From Geosiphon pyriformis (Eukaryota; Glomeromycota; Glomeromycetes; Archaeosporales; Geosiphonaceae), in contig JAAOMT010000047.1 in assembly GCA_016748015.1 (NCBI GenBank), forward strand, positions 83,598 to 147,597: DNA of 64,000 bases, read 5' to 3'. Positions within the stretch are counted from its first letter, which is position 1, and the number at the start of each line of letters is the position of its first letter. The notes under the pieces were generated by a model. It ran no database searches, was not told the origin of the DNA, and saw nothing but the letters and a program-made list of their open reading frames with translations. The position numbers were made by a program, and so were the translations under genes. This document shows positions 48,914 through 60,599 of this stretch, in pieces.

Positions 48914-50162
48914 ATGATGATTCACACATTCCTAAACAAAAAATTTTCGACCTTTATATTTTTAATACTTACCATTGGATGCAGTGCATCAGCGCAGGAA
49001 GGATTCATTTATAGTTGCAGTAAACCGGGAACGGTTGCTTTAACTTTTGATGATGGACCAAGTGGGCTCACAATGGGATTGCTAGACATATTAAAGGAGA
49101 AAAATATTAAGGTTACATTTTTTGTTCTCGGGGTTTCATTGGGAACGTCCATTAGACAAGATACATTGAAATCTGCATATCAAGCTGGACATCAAATTGG
49201 TTTACATACAAATACCCACCCACATTTGAATACGCTCTCACAAACTGATCAGATGACTGAAATGCACATTGTAGAAGACCTTGTTTTTAAGACGCTTAAC
49301 CTTGCTCCAGCATACATGAGGTAAGAATTACAGTCATTACCTTGATCTTCTTGTGTAGTGTTTCATAATCAGGCTTTTCATTAATAATAAATTTGGTTAA
49401 TTATAAAAATGGATTTTCCAACTAATCATTAATCTCACCATTTTTTTTCTAATGGTTAGACCTCCTTTTGGAGAATGTGATGATAAATGTATAACGACAA
49501 TGCGTAGTCTCAATTATACCATCGTAACCTGGAATACCGATTCAAATGATTGGCGTCTAAAAACAGAAAAACCTGAGGAGCAAAATACCGGTATCATCAG
49601 TAATGTAGTAACACCGATTTCTAAAGGAGACGTTAAAAAAGACAGTTTCGTAGTTTTGCTACATGATACTGACACCTATAGTGTAGGGGCTGCTGGAAAG
49701 ATTATTGATGCGATTACTCAAAAAGGATTTCAATTTGTAACTATTGCTGAATGTCATGGAAATAACCCACCTCCATATAAAGGAATTTCAACGAAAGGTG
49801 ATTCAACTTTAAAGAATCCATCATCATCATCATCATCAAAATCATCATCACCATCAACATCATCATCAACAACAACATCATCACCATCACCATCACCATC
49901 AGCAACAGTATATAATGAAAGTTTGTTTAATGTGAGTACTCTATGGAATATGACAAACATCTCACCATTAATAGGGTTAAATGGTACAACAAATGTTAAA
50001 AACCCCACATCAACTATTGATCCAGGAACATCGACTTTATCAGTTACTATTCCAAGTAATAGCGCCTCAGAATTATCATCTTCGACTGCTACGAGACTTA
50101 ACTCTGTCTTTTTTATTAGGGTTTTAGGCTTTGCCATAATAGTTGGTTTAAAATTTTCATAG
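48914..50162 (+). CDS. Polysaccharide (chitin) deacetylase, GPI-type
   Basis: Two exons, 48914..49320 and 49460..50162, spliced to 1110 nt (369 aa). The intron starts GTAAGA and splits the Arg codon of catalytic motif 3. There is a signal peptide (residues 1 to about 27, ending SASAQ). The NodB/CE4 domain carries all motifs: TFDDGPS (44-50), HTNTHPHL (98-105), RPPFGECDD (136-144), WNTDSNDW (160-167) and LLHD. It removes acetyl groups from chitin in the cell wall, giving chitosan, with a metal held by Asp-His-His. A Ser/Thr/Pro-rich tract encoded by TCA repeats follows. The C-terminus is hydrophobic (FFIRVLGFAIIVGLKFS), as expected for a GPI signal. It is tandem with a second deacetylase 1.5 kb downstream. 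Confidence 0.93.
49822..49902 (+). repeat. Coding (TCA)n microsatellite in the deacetylase stalk
   Basis: TCA/ACA/CCA triplets encode a Ser/Thr/Pro run between the catalytic domain and the GPI signal. Length change here would alter only the wall-spanning stalk. Confidence 0.9.
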
Positions 50163-51642
50163 CTCTATCTCTATGCTCTCTCTTTGTAAAGAAAAAGTTT
50201 ATTCTCGAGCCCCTTTGGTCATTCTATATTATATTTATGTGTAAAGTGAAGATTTTATACAATGATAAAGTCAAATTGAACCTATCTTTTCATACAAGCT
50301 CAAAATTGTTGCATATTAAATAGTAATCCATTAAATTTGTGCAATAGACAAAAATATCATAAAGATAATATTGAAATCGTTTTTTAAAAGTACTTGGATC
50401 ACTATAGAATTCTTTCTCAGCCTGATACTTGGGTACATTGAGTTTTCAAATTTCTACGTTAATCCCTTTACATTCTAACTTAACACTTGCTCCTAATTTC
50501 AATTTTTTTTTCGTATTAGCTCTACAAAGTGGCGGGTAAATACCTTTAGCTGAAGGTCAACGACGAGCAATTGTGATTGAATTTCAAAAAACCGAATTAC
50601 CATTTTTAAAAGACAACGATGAACTCACTATATACAATATCTTGAAAGTTCAAAAGAGATATTTGGACCTTATATTAAAATCTTTCATGATTGTCCCTGT
50701 TATTAACCCATATTGGATTATAAGAATTCAGAGACATGCAAATTCTTAATGCAATTTCCAGTCGTAGTTCAACGTGAGATGGTGGAAATACCAATTGAAT
50801 ATCTGATACTAAATTTTCATTTCTTACTTTTTGAAAAAAATTTTCGACTTATAAAATTGTGATACGAAACCATTAAAGGATCTCGTTGAATCTGTTTCAA
50901 ACTACGAATCAATTTTCATGAACTTTTTATCTTTTTAGAAATGCTACTATATCCAAAATAGAACCGTTATGATTCTCAAGGCTAGTAAAGCTTTTCGAAA
51001 TAAAAATCTATTTCAGTCTAAAAATATGGGATTTTAAAAGATTTTTAACAAGAAATTCTTTAGAATAATTTTTGACTCATCTGAATTAGAATCAAAGCTA
51101 CATACATTTACATGTATCCGGTGAATGGAAAAAGGATGAAATGACTTTAGAATAATAATGAAAATTTTTTATGTGGTGGATCGTCAGACACGTTTCAATC
51201 AATAAATCCCCTTTCACGAATTAAGCTTTATTATTTGAACTAAGGCTTTTCAAGTGAACGAATTAATTAAATAATTTATAGATATTATTAAAAGCATTTC
51301 AATTACAGCTAGAAAAAGGAAAGGTCCTAATTATCAAAAAATTTGCACGTGTGACATTACAAAAAGGGAAATTTTGTTCATGAAACGAATTGAACCCTTA
51401 CATATTATGTAACTGTCATTCTAGGATCACAAAACCGAAATTTTAACTTAATAAGGTTAAGAAAGTATAGGCTTGTATAAATGTCAAATAATTTTGGCAG
51501 TCAAATGGAATAAATTTTGGGAGAGTAATCTTTCAAAGCACTGAATCGAAGTAGTTTTTTGATAGAACTGCTTTTTCATAAAATATTTCAAAAGTCTTGA
51601 TGACTTTTAAATAAAAATTTTGATTCATAACATACATCAAAA
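50163..51642. other. Intergenic region between tandem deacetylases
   Basis: 1.5 kb, AT-rich, without ORFs above background or repeats. It should contain the 3' UTR of the first deacetylase and the promoter of the second. Confidence 0.6.
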
Positions 51643-52883
51643 ATGTTTAACTTTAACTCAATTCTACTCCTCTCCCTACCCCTACTCTCCTTTCTTTCCC
51701 TACTATACTTACCCCTTGTTACCTCACAAATAATAACAAAATGTCAACAGCCAGGAATGGTAGCATTAACATTCGATGACGGCCCAAGTGAATTCACATT
51801 TTCCCTTCTAAACACACTAAAATCAAAGGATGTTAAAGCAACATTTTTTGTACTTGGAGTTTCGATAATAGATAATGGTCAAGATGAATTGAAAGCAGCG
51901 TTTGATGCGGGTCATCAAATTGCTTTACATACTAATACTCATCCTAGTTTGGATACGTTGTCAAAAGTTAAACAAATTGAAGAGATGAATACTGTTAGAG
52001 ATATTGTTAAAAGTATTATTGGTGTCGAGCCTTCTTATATGAGGTGATTGCAGCTATTGATTGATAAAATTTGGTTTGAATAAAATCAGATGAATTATGA
52101 CTATAACAAAATCATTATAATTAAAAATTTAGGCCACCATATGGAGCATGTGCTGAAACTTGTCAAGCAACAATGAAAGAATTGGCCTATTCAATCGTTA
52201 ACTGGAATGATGATTCAGAAGACTGGAAATTAATCTCTTCTCCAGTCCCTCAGCAATTAAGTGGAACTTCAAAAAATATTTTATTACCGATAAATTCAAG
52301 TGATAAAATTAAAGATAGTTTTATCATTTTACAACATGATACACATGATTATAGTATTAATGTGGTTGGAAAAGTTATTGATCGGATTCAGGGAAAAGGT
52401 TACAAGTTTGTAACTATCGCCGAATGTAATAGTTACAACCCATCTGGTTATAAGGATGGTCTGGAACATGATGGAGAGGTGGGAGAAGGTCAAATTCACC
52501 ACAGTTTGGGACATCCAATTGTTTCTACAATTACAATAACACCAACACTAACTTCTAGTGGAACGCAGACAAATTCAACGATAGCTTCAACAATGACAAC
52601 AACAACAACAACGACGACGACGACGCCCGAAAAATCTAATCCTTACACAACTAAAATAAATGAATCGAAATTATCCGTGAATCGAACTCAATCAATGAAT
52701 ATTTCATCCACACCAACCACCACAAGTTTGAATGTGAATAACATAATTAAAAGTAATATAACAACTTCAGTATATAGTTCAGGCTTGAAAAAATATTCAC
52801 CAAATCTTTGGTTAACTATTATCGTAGGAATATTGCAATTTGAATTGGTTCTATTAAAAAAATATGCTGTATTTATAATGTAA
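51643..52883 (+). CDS. Polysaccharide (chitin) deacetylase, GPI-type, tandem copy
   Basis: Two exons, 51643..52043 and 52133..52883, spliced to 1152 nt (383 aa). A signal peptide (residues 1 to about 28) precedes the NodB/CE4 domain. The motifs are TFDDGPS, HTNTHPSL, RPPYGACAETC, WNDDSEDW and LQHD, all intact. The intron sits at the same codon and phase as in the upstream copy, confirming a tandem duplication. The C-terminal half is Thr-rich with an ACA/ACG repeat. It ends in a hydrophobic stretch (LWLTIIVGILQFELVLL) followed by a few basic residues, a slightly atypical GPI signal. The expected role is wall chitin deacetylation alongside the first copy. Confidence 0.92.
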
Positions 52884-53486
52884 ATAGGATGCCTTGTATA
52901 TTTAAAAATGCCTAAAAAGATATTGACCAGTGTTTTTAAAACTAAATTATTTACCATAAACATGCTGTGAGGTGGCCTGATTATAACATTTGTTAATTCT
53001 GAATATGTTACTATTTTACAGTATTTATTTGAAAATAAAGTTTTCACAGTTAAATGGAATTTTTACAACCATTAAAATACAGTTCTTGTAAAGATATGCA
53101 ACAATTTTTTTTATTTATATATATTTTTATAAATATTAAAATTTTGACTCTTTTTCATATATGGTATTTTAAAAAGCTTCATATATTAATTTTGAAACAA
53201 TGTTATTTAAATTTAAAATTTGCAAACCACAAAAATACCAAAATCCCCTTGGGCATTGAAATTATTGGATAATAATCTAATGAAACATAATACAGCGTGT
53301 TATAAATTTTCAACTCTCTATTAAGGTTTAGGAAAATTTAATAAAGGATTTCTAGCTTGTGAATATTGGACAAATTTAAACTTCAAAAATGCAAGTTTCA
53401 ATTCATGCCAAATTATTTGGGAGGGATGAGTAAAAAAATCAATCTTGAAATATATTAAAATTCAGTAAATTACCCATGTGAAATAA
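52884..53486. other. Convergent intergenic region
   Basis: About 600 bp between the 3' ends of the second deacetylase and the PP2C gene. It is AT-rich; no gene is recognised. Confidence 0.6.
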
Positions 53487-55054
53487 TCAATGTTGTTCAA
53501 CTAATGTGACAATAACAGTGGTATCATCTAGTTTTCTGAAAAATAGAGAATTCAAATTATCAATATTGAGCTAGCTAAAAATACCAACAAGCAAAAAACT
53601 ACTGATCGAATTACCCTCCAGTACAAATCTTTCCAATGCCACGCAATGATATTGAAAATGGACTTGGCTGATCTGTTGAATGACCACGTGCTTTGGCTTG
53701 ATATACTAGTTTATTTGCTATCCGTTTTGCTATAGAAAAATTCCCCTCCGATTTATCCAGATTCAACTCTGATTTAACTATAGCCTCAATCTCGTGCATA
53801 AACAAATTGTCCCATAAACCATCAGACGCGACAATTACCACATCACCATTAAAGAGATGAAAACGAGATCTTTCTGCCTCCCTGGGGGAATCAGACTTCC
53901 ATTGATTATCACGTCGATTTATGGCTAATTGATAGGGGCAGTTGAACGCATGTTGTTGCCCACAGGAGCCAAAAACCATTGTAGATTCACGTAAAATTTG
54001 AAAGCCTGAATCCCCAAGATTTGCTGCCTCTAGTAAACCGTTTATTTTTGATAATGAAATGATACAAGCAGTCGCACTTCCTATTTTTTTGAAATTTTTT
54101 TGAAATCCTTCTGCGCTTTTAATCTTAATTCACCAAGAATAATAGAAAATCTTACCCGCGACTACTATTTGATCCTCCACCAATTTACGATAAGCCATTT
54201 GCATAATCTCTTCAGGTTTAAAATGCTTAAGTTTTAATGACCTAAACAGCCTTGATCCCTCAATTCCTTTCTCAGCCGCCGCTTTTGCATTATTCATTAA
54301 ATGCCAAGAAAATTCACTCGAATCAACACCTACCTAAAATTATTTTGAAGTTGCAAATGTAGCAAATTTCTCAAAATGATTATTCAATTTAATCAATCCA
54401 TATTTTTCATATTACCTCGGCCCAACCACCAACCCCATCTGCTAGTCCAAGTACCACATGCCTCTTCAAATCTAAAGTGAAAAAAGCGTCCTCACCAGCA
54501 TTGTGTGGCCCGGAGCTAATTTTATGGGGATCTTTGGGAGAATAAGCAATCTCAGTGATGAACCTATAATGTTTCTGAGGATGAGGTATAGAAAGAGTAG
54601 AGCTTTCTATTTTTTTTCTGGAAGCGACATTGAAGAGGTTCTGAAAGAGTCGAATGCTTTCATCTTGAATATCGTCATAAAGTTTTATAATTTGGGGTGT
54701 AAAAATTGAGTTATCTGAACTTTCAGTGATTGGTAAAGTTTCTTTTAAATTTTGCGAGGAAGTAGATTTGATTGAAAATACTTTGAATCCCATATACTTT
54801 ATCAAAGAAGCGGGGAAACCTCGTAATTGATAGGCGACGAAACATATGACCAATATATATACAGGTGTTCCAAATATTTTTACAGTGAAAACTGACAAAA
54901 GAAGACGAATAAGATATAGTGAAAGAAATAAAAATAGCTGAAAGAACGCATCCAGAGATCTAGAAATAACGGAATATACAAATTCGGGAAACCAAATGGA
55001 GATGAGCCATATTCCTAAAATCGCGAAAAAGACTTGCTCAAAGAAAAAAGTCAT
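53487..55054 (-). CDS. PTC7: PTC7-like PP2C protein phosphatase with N-terminal membrane helices
   Basis: Four exons: 55054..54416, 54333..54156, 54080..53615 and 53535..53487, spliced to 1332 nt (443 aa). The ATG at 55054 is the first in frame; an in-frame stop lies just upstream of the longer open frame. The first about 95 residues hold two or three hydrophobic helices (FFAILGIWLISIWF, LFLFLSLYLIRLLLSVF, VYILVICFVAYQL). The PP2C core follows: NAGEDAFF, LADGVGGWAEVGVDSSEFS, GSATACIISL, NLGDSG, VIVASDGLWDNLF and GKLDDTTVIVTLV. Metal-binding Asp residues are all present. DGVGGWAxxGxDSS is characteristic of the PTC7/PPTC7 subgroup, which acts in mitochondria (coenzyme Q control in yeast). Here the helices suggest a membrane-bound form. 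Confidence 0.88.
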
Positions 55055-57301
55055 TTTTACCAAGGGAGAGTTTGACGTGAAAATGGGTATTTGGTCTCGT
55101 TGAATTTTTCTGAAGGAATCAAGATGGTACTTATCGATCAATTATATAAAAGTAATCGAGATTTAGAGTTAACTGATCATCATGAAAACATCACACATAG
55201 AGATTTTAAACCTTATCTCAGTTTATTATGATTGCTTAATGCCAATTCATTTAATTTCAAGCTATTAATTATTTTTTCTTCAAAAATAATTATAGTATTA
55301 AAAATATGAAATTTAAGTAAAAATTTAAACAATAAATTTGATTCAAAAACCATTACAAATAAGTTTTAATAATTGAAACTTGATAAATTAATTATTTTTA
55401 ATAAAATAATTACAGAAAATAATTCTTTACTATTATATTTTTGTATGTTTAAATGTTACCCATAAATTTTTTTCAAACCTGTTTTAAAGTTAAAAGATAA
55501 TTTATAAATATGAAACCGATTTATTTTTTTTTCAGAACAATTTTTTATATTATATAAATTAAGTGATTTGATAAAATTCAATAATTTCTTTTTAAAAAAT
55601 AAAATTTCCAAAATAATATATATTTTTATATTTATTGGTTTATATTTATTAGTTTATATTATTATTGATGTAAATTAGTTTTTTAAAAATCTCTTATAGA
55701 TTATATTATTTTATTTTTTATTTTTTTTTCTTTATTAAAGGTGTAATCTAATCAATAACTAGTATTTACACTACTATTATCATATATTAACATAAATTGT
55801 GCTAAAAACAATATGTAACTAACCATCTGACTTATTAAGATTACATTTTATCCAAATACATAAAACAAACTCAGGTTTTTTATTTTGAATGTAAATTTGT
55901 TTAAATTTTTTACATTTTTTATGAATTCATTTATTTAATATCTGATCGACTTTTTGTTATTTTTGACAAAAAAAACTTTCTAGTTTTATAATATTATTAA
56001 CTTATTATATATGTTGCTACTTACAAAAAAATCTGTTTTATTACTTGTATTATTAATTAGTTTTAATATTATTACTATATTCGTTTAAAAAACTAATATA
56101 ATTTTTGTATATATTAGTTATTAAACTGGTTAATTTATGATGTTTTTTTTAAAGCTACAATTTGGATCCTAATTACAAAATAAAAATTTTTCCAAAGTCA
56201 ACAAAAAATTTAATTTAAGTTATTAAAAAACCACTAGTTTTAATAATAAATTTAATTAACAAAGTTAATTTAGCCAATTCAAATTTCAAAGAAACCAATT
56301 TAGAGCTATTTACAAGATTTATAACAATATCTAAAAAAAGCCAAAGAAGCAAAAGTTTTTATAAATATTTTATATTAACAAATCAATTCTCAAAAATTTT
56401 AAAACTTAATATAAACTTAAACACCAACTTTGAAAAATAAAGTAAAGACACATTATATTTAAAGATCAAATAACCAATTTTAATACCTAAAACAATATTA
56501 TTAATTAGAAATTTTCTACAAAATTTGATTTTCTATATATACTAATTTTAACAACAACAGCATTTAAATTTTTTTATAAATCAAAAATAACAATTATATA
56601 CTTTAATTACCAAGTAAAATTAGAAGACTAAAGAATAAAACAATTAATTTATTAATTTTAAAAGCAGTACAACCAGTTAAAAAATTTACCAACTTGACTT
56701 TAAAATTGTTTTTTAAGATAATAATTTTTTTTGACATAAAAAAAATTTTAATACTGTTTTTTTTATCAAACCTAATTAACAAATTAAAGCAACATTTAAA
56801 AATACATAAAACTTAAAATAATTAATGTTATTATTAACTTTAGTTTAATATTAAAGAGTTTACTAAAAACATCTGTTGTGCTTTTAATATTATTTACAAT
56901 AGCTTTTAGAATAAAACTAAACTCTTATATTACCAAAGATTTTGCAAATTTAAAAGCAACAAAAGAAAATGTTTTAATAAACTTAATCTAAATAACAGTA
57001 TTGAAAATGTTTAAAATGCAAATTTCATACAAAAAAGCCAAAAATTATTCTTAGTTATCAATTTTAAATCAAAAAAACTATGCAAAAACTCGGAATATAA
57101 TCTTAATATAAGCCAATTTAATCTTAGATATTAAAATAAAACCACTTATTTAGAAAACTTTTAATAGGTGTAAATATTTTTTAAATATTACCAAAATCAG
57201 TAATATTATAAAAACTAAAGAAAAAATAATGATTTAGTTTTATTTAATCAGCCCAATTTTTGAGATCAAGTAATCCAATGAATTAATTGGTTGAAATTAT
57301 G

Positions 57302-57660
57302 TGTAGAAATGTAACTTGTTTTGCTTTCAGAATAAGCAATAATTAATTAAAATTCAATATATTATTACGGTTAAAACTTTTACTTTTTAGTCATAGTTAA
57401 TCACATGTATTAGCCACTAATGTCATTAATTAGCCAATCATTGATATGATCATTAACCGAATCATTGATGTGATCCTTTTTAAGAGTATATAAGCGAGAC
57501 TTTTCAAAGCTGTAGAAAGACATTCACACTAGAATCCACACCCAGTTTAATAAAACGATATCAACTCTTTTATTTCCTTTTCACTATTTCTTTTCCCTTT
57601 CTTGATTTGTATAATTAGTTTTTGTGAAGTTTTTTGAATAAATGTTTACTGAAAAGTACA
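57302..57660 (+). mobile_element. LTR-like sequence (solo LTR or 5' LTR)
   Basis: Begins TGTA and ends TACA, the inverted ends expected of an LTR. It has a TATA box (TATATAAG, 57487-57494), downstream AATAAA signals (57549-57554 and 57637-57642) and a direct repeat of AATCATTGATRTGATC in the U3-like part (57436-57451 and 57460-57475). The sequence immediately after it (ACTGATATC) weakly resembles a copia-type primer site. No second LTR or target-site duplication was found. Confidence 0.5.
57487..57494 (+). promoter_or_regulatory. TATA box of the LTR-like unit
   Basis: TATATAAG in a GC-richer setting (GAGTATATAAGCGAG), a strong core-promoter match compared with the general AT background. Confidence 0.5.
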
Positions 57661-57668
57661 ACTGATAT

Positions 57669-57905
57669 CTGATATTGAATTCTAAGAGCACCAACATGAG
57701 GTATAGAATTATACCAGTGTGTTATGTTTTGTTGACAGTACAGACTATCTCTATATCTTCAGATTCGTTTGTTACCTTTGGAAAGAATAGTGACTGAGAT
57801 ATTTATGAGACTAATCTCGCACATTGAATCCTTACTAATTCAATTCGCTCATTAAAAGTTGAATTACCCTTTGATCATTTTTATCACCATACAATATTGT
57901 TCTTC
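57669..57905 (+). repeat. Dispersed repeat, copy 2 (retroelement leader)
   Basis: Homologous to 42055-42245 in the same orientation; it starts just after the LTR-like unit, so it is likely the untranslated leader or start of gag. No gag or pol motif can be read downstream. Confidence 0.6.
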
Positions 57906-59820
57906 CTTGCTAAACATTAGCGTGTTACATCTGACCATAACAATATTAAGCAATATAATCATGTTTTAATTAGAGCCAACTTTGGCAAATATGTTGTCAC
58001 TGTTATTATTTACATGAAAAAAAAGTCATTATTTACAGCCAAATTGCAAATGGACATTAAAAAATAAATTTATTTAGCATCTTAAAGAGATTGGTTACTT
58101 TAGATTAAAGAAAAGAGTGTGTAAAGAAAAAAATAGCTTGATTATCAGTTTGCTGTTGAAAGTCTTGAAACTCTTTATGTTGGTAGTGACTACACTAGGC
58201 CTGGCCCTAGTCGAAAGAAACTTTAGGCGAGAAAAAACTTCCACTCAAAGTCAAAAAAATATTTTCTTAGCAGCCAAAGACTGCTTTTTGTCTACAATAT
58301 TTAAGAGAAACACATTAGATAAATACTGCCGAGCTGTCTCTACTTCCAAGAAGGCTTCTTCTTAAGTACTAGAACTAATAGAAACAATAATAGAAGAAGG
58401 GTTTGCTTCCTTTCTACTCTTTGTTCTGGTTGTGGTCATAAAATTACAAGAGAAAAAGAGTTCATTCATTTCTTATTATCAGTCAATAATTTAAATCGTA
58501 AAATTTGGATTAAAGAATTGAACATAATATAATTAAAAAAACCTATTTTACAATTCAAGCTATTGCATTCAATTTTTTATTTATATTATTAATAGGTTTC
58601 TTATTAATGGTTGACCAGTTTTAGTTAAACCCTTATAGGATATATTGTTTAATACTCTCACTTATTGTTACAAATTACTAATTAAACAAGTAAAAAGGGG
58701 TTTAACTTATAAACGAGCTCCCAATAAACAAAGTATCGAGATTAGTTCATGCAGAAACAAAAGTAGTATTTATTAGTTTTTGCCTGAGATAAACTAGTTA
58801 AAGAGGTTGAATTCGTATTCACATTTAAATTCTGAGGTTTATGTTGAAATCAATATATAGATCGGAGGTTACTTCCCTTTTTCAAGAGCAGAGTCAAATT
58901 GGCTGTAAACATATTTTGATTAAAGCAAACGAAATCAAAGAAGGCTATCCTTACCAAAATTTAAAATCTCGTCTTCTTTTTTCTCCCCTTTCGACACACG
59001 TGCAAACAAAACAAATTATAGATCAAGTTTGATCAAATATTTTAAATCATTCTCTACATTTAATAGATGGTCACCAAATAGCGCCTCCACGATCTGTAGT
59101 CCACGGGGGATTATATTCCCAATTTATCGGATTTTTATTTCCAAGGGGCTTTTTTCTATTGATACTAGCTGTTCTATTAAAAGAGAAACTTGAACTGTTT
59201 GTGAGTAGACACTTTCGATTTAACAAATATTTTCAACTAACTTTTCATCATAACCAACTTTACAAAAAATAAGAATAAGAATAATAAAACCCTTAGAGTA
59301 AAATAAACGAAAAATTTATTTGTTATTTTGAAAATGTTCGTCTACTTAAGGAATAAATCAATATTTTAAATAGGGTTAGGTGGGAAATTATTTATTAAAG
59401 AATTTGAAATTGCTTTTCGGTTCAAAAATATTTTATCGAAATGAAAGAAAAATATAAGGTGAAGTTTTATTTATCATTATTAAGTTTAGCATCAAACCAA
59501 AAATAAATCAAAATTCACAGAGAAGCTGAAATGACCTTTACCCCATTTAGTAAGTACCATGGTTATCACCGGTTATAAGGATTGTATGAAAACTTTTCCA
59601 ATCCTCTAAGTCATAAAATTAAATCTACTCAAAGTTTTTGTAAAGAATCTAGACTTTGGATATCAGGTTTGCATTTTCCAAAGTTAAACTTTTAATATTG
59701 TGTAGTTTCTATAAAATATTTCAAAGACTTTAAAAGCATTTTAAGATGCAAACTATCAGAATTATGATAATTCTTTGAATGAGACTGCTTTCCCAAGAAA
59801 GTTTGCAATTAAATATAAAA

Positions 59821-59830
59821 AACAACAAAG

Positions 59831-59873
<43 letters not shown>

Positions 59874-59874
59874 C
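59821..59874. repeat. (AAC)n microsatellite
   Basis: ACA/CAA trinucleotide array, about 0.7 kb upstream of the last lipase-like gene. Confidence 0.95.
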
Positions 59875-60599
59875 CATAAATTTCAGAATATTGGAAAATA
59901 ACTTTGGACGTTTTTCTCATCAAAAATATAGTTTTTAGTCTGGAATTTTACTTCTTTTGTATCATTTATTTGTTTTTATAAAAAAATTATAGCCTTTGAC
60001 GATTTCTAGCATTTTAAATAATTTCACCTTATCAAAGAATCTTCGAACAAACCCTACGAGAATGTTCGAAATTTTAAGTTTTACATCATTTTTTTAATTT
60101 AATTTAGCTAGAAAAGCTTTTGCCTTCTGTTAGATGAGCATTGTAAATATTATTTTCAGTTTTGAAAATTGGGGATAAAACTGTCAAACAATTTTACCAT
60201 TTTTCAGATGTACAAAATAATGATGAGAGATAATCTCCTAATTTTAGTAACTTTAAAAAATTTTTATTTACAATTTCCAAAGGCAAAGTAAAAATATAAA
60301 TGAGGTTTACTTTAAAAAAAAATTATCTAAACAAACAATAGTTTCGTTAAATTAATTTAACTACAAGTATTCGAATGTTTCATAAATACTGTCCACGGAA
60401 TTTTTCCAATCTCATTTGAGTTCGTAAATCATTAATCAGGGATCGATAACCCAAAATATAAACCAGATTATCGTAAACAGAAAATTACTTTATTAACCAT
60501 AAGTTTACTTGGTATTATTTTTATTATTCTTATTCTTATTATTTTAATAAATAAATCAAAAAGTTGAATTTGACTCAACTTCTTAAAATTTATAAGAAA

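Larger units (their letters stand above)
55055..60599. other. AT desert with retroelement remains
   Basis: 55.2-57.2 kb is extremely AT-rich, with A and C in excess on the plus strand (for example 8 C and 1 G in 56761-56820). It is followed by an LTR-like unit and leader (57302-57905). 57.9-59.2 kb has somewhat more balanced composition but only short frames without known motifs. 59.2-60.6 kb is AT-rich upstream of the last lipase-like gene and contains an AAC array. Confidence 0.55.

Noticed and set aside
53054-53272. 72-residue ORF after the second deacetylase
   Set aside because: Low-complexity AT-rich sequence in a 3' flanking region with no motif.
55055-55141. Upstream extension of the PP2C gene
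   Set aside because: That part of the frame has no ATG and begins just after an in-frame stop; the first ATG is at 55054.
60564-60599. Upstream extension of paralogue G
   Set aside because: It would need a TTG start; the ATG at 60600 gives a good signal peptide.
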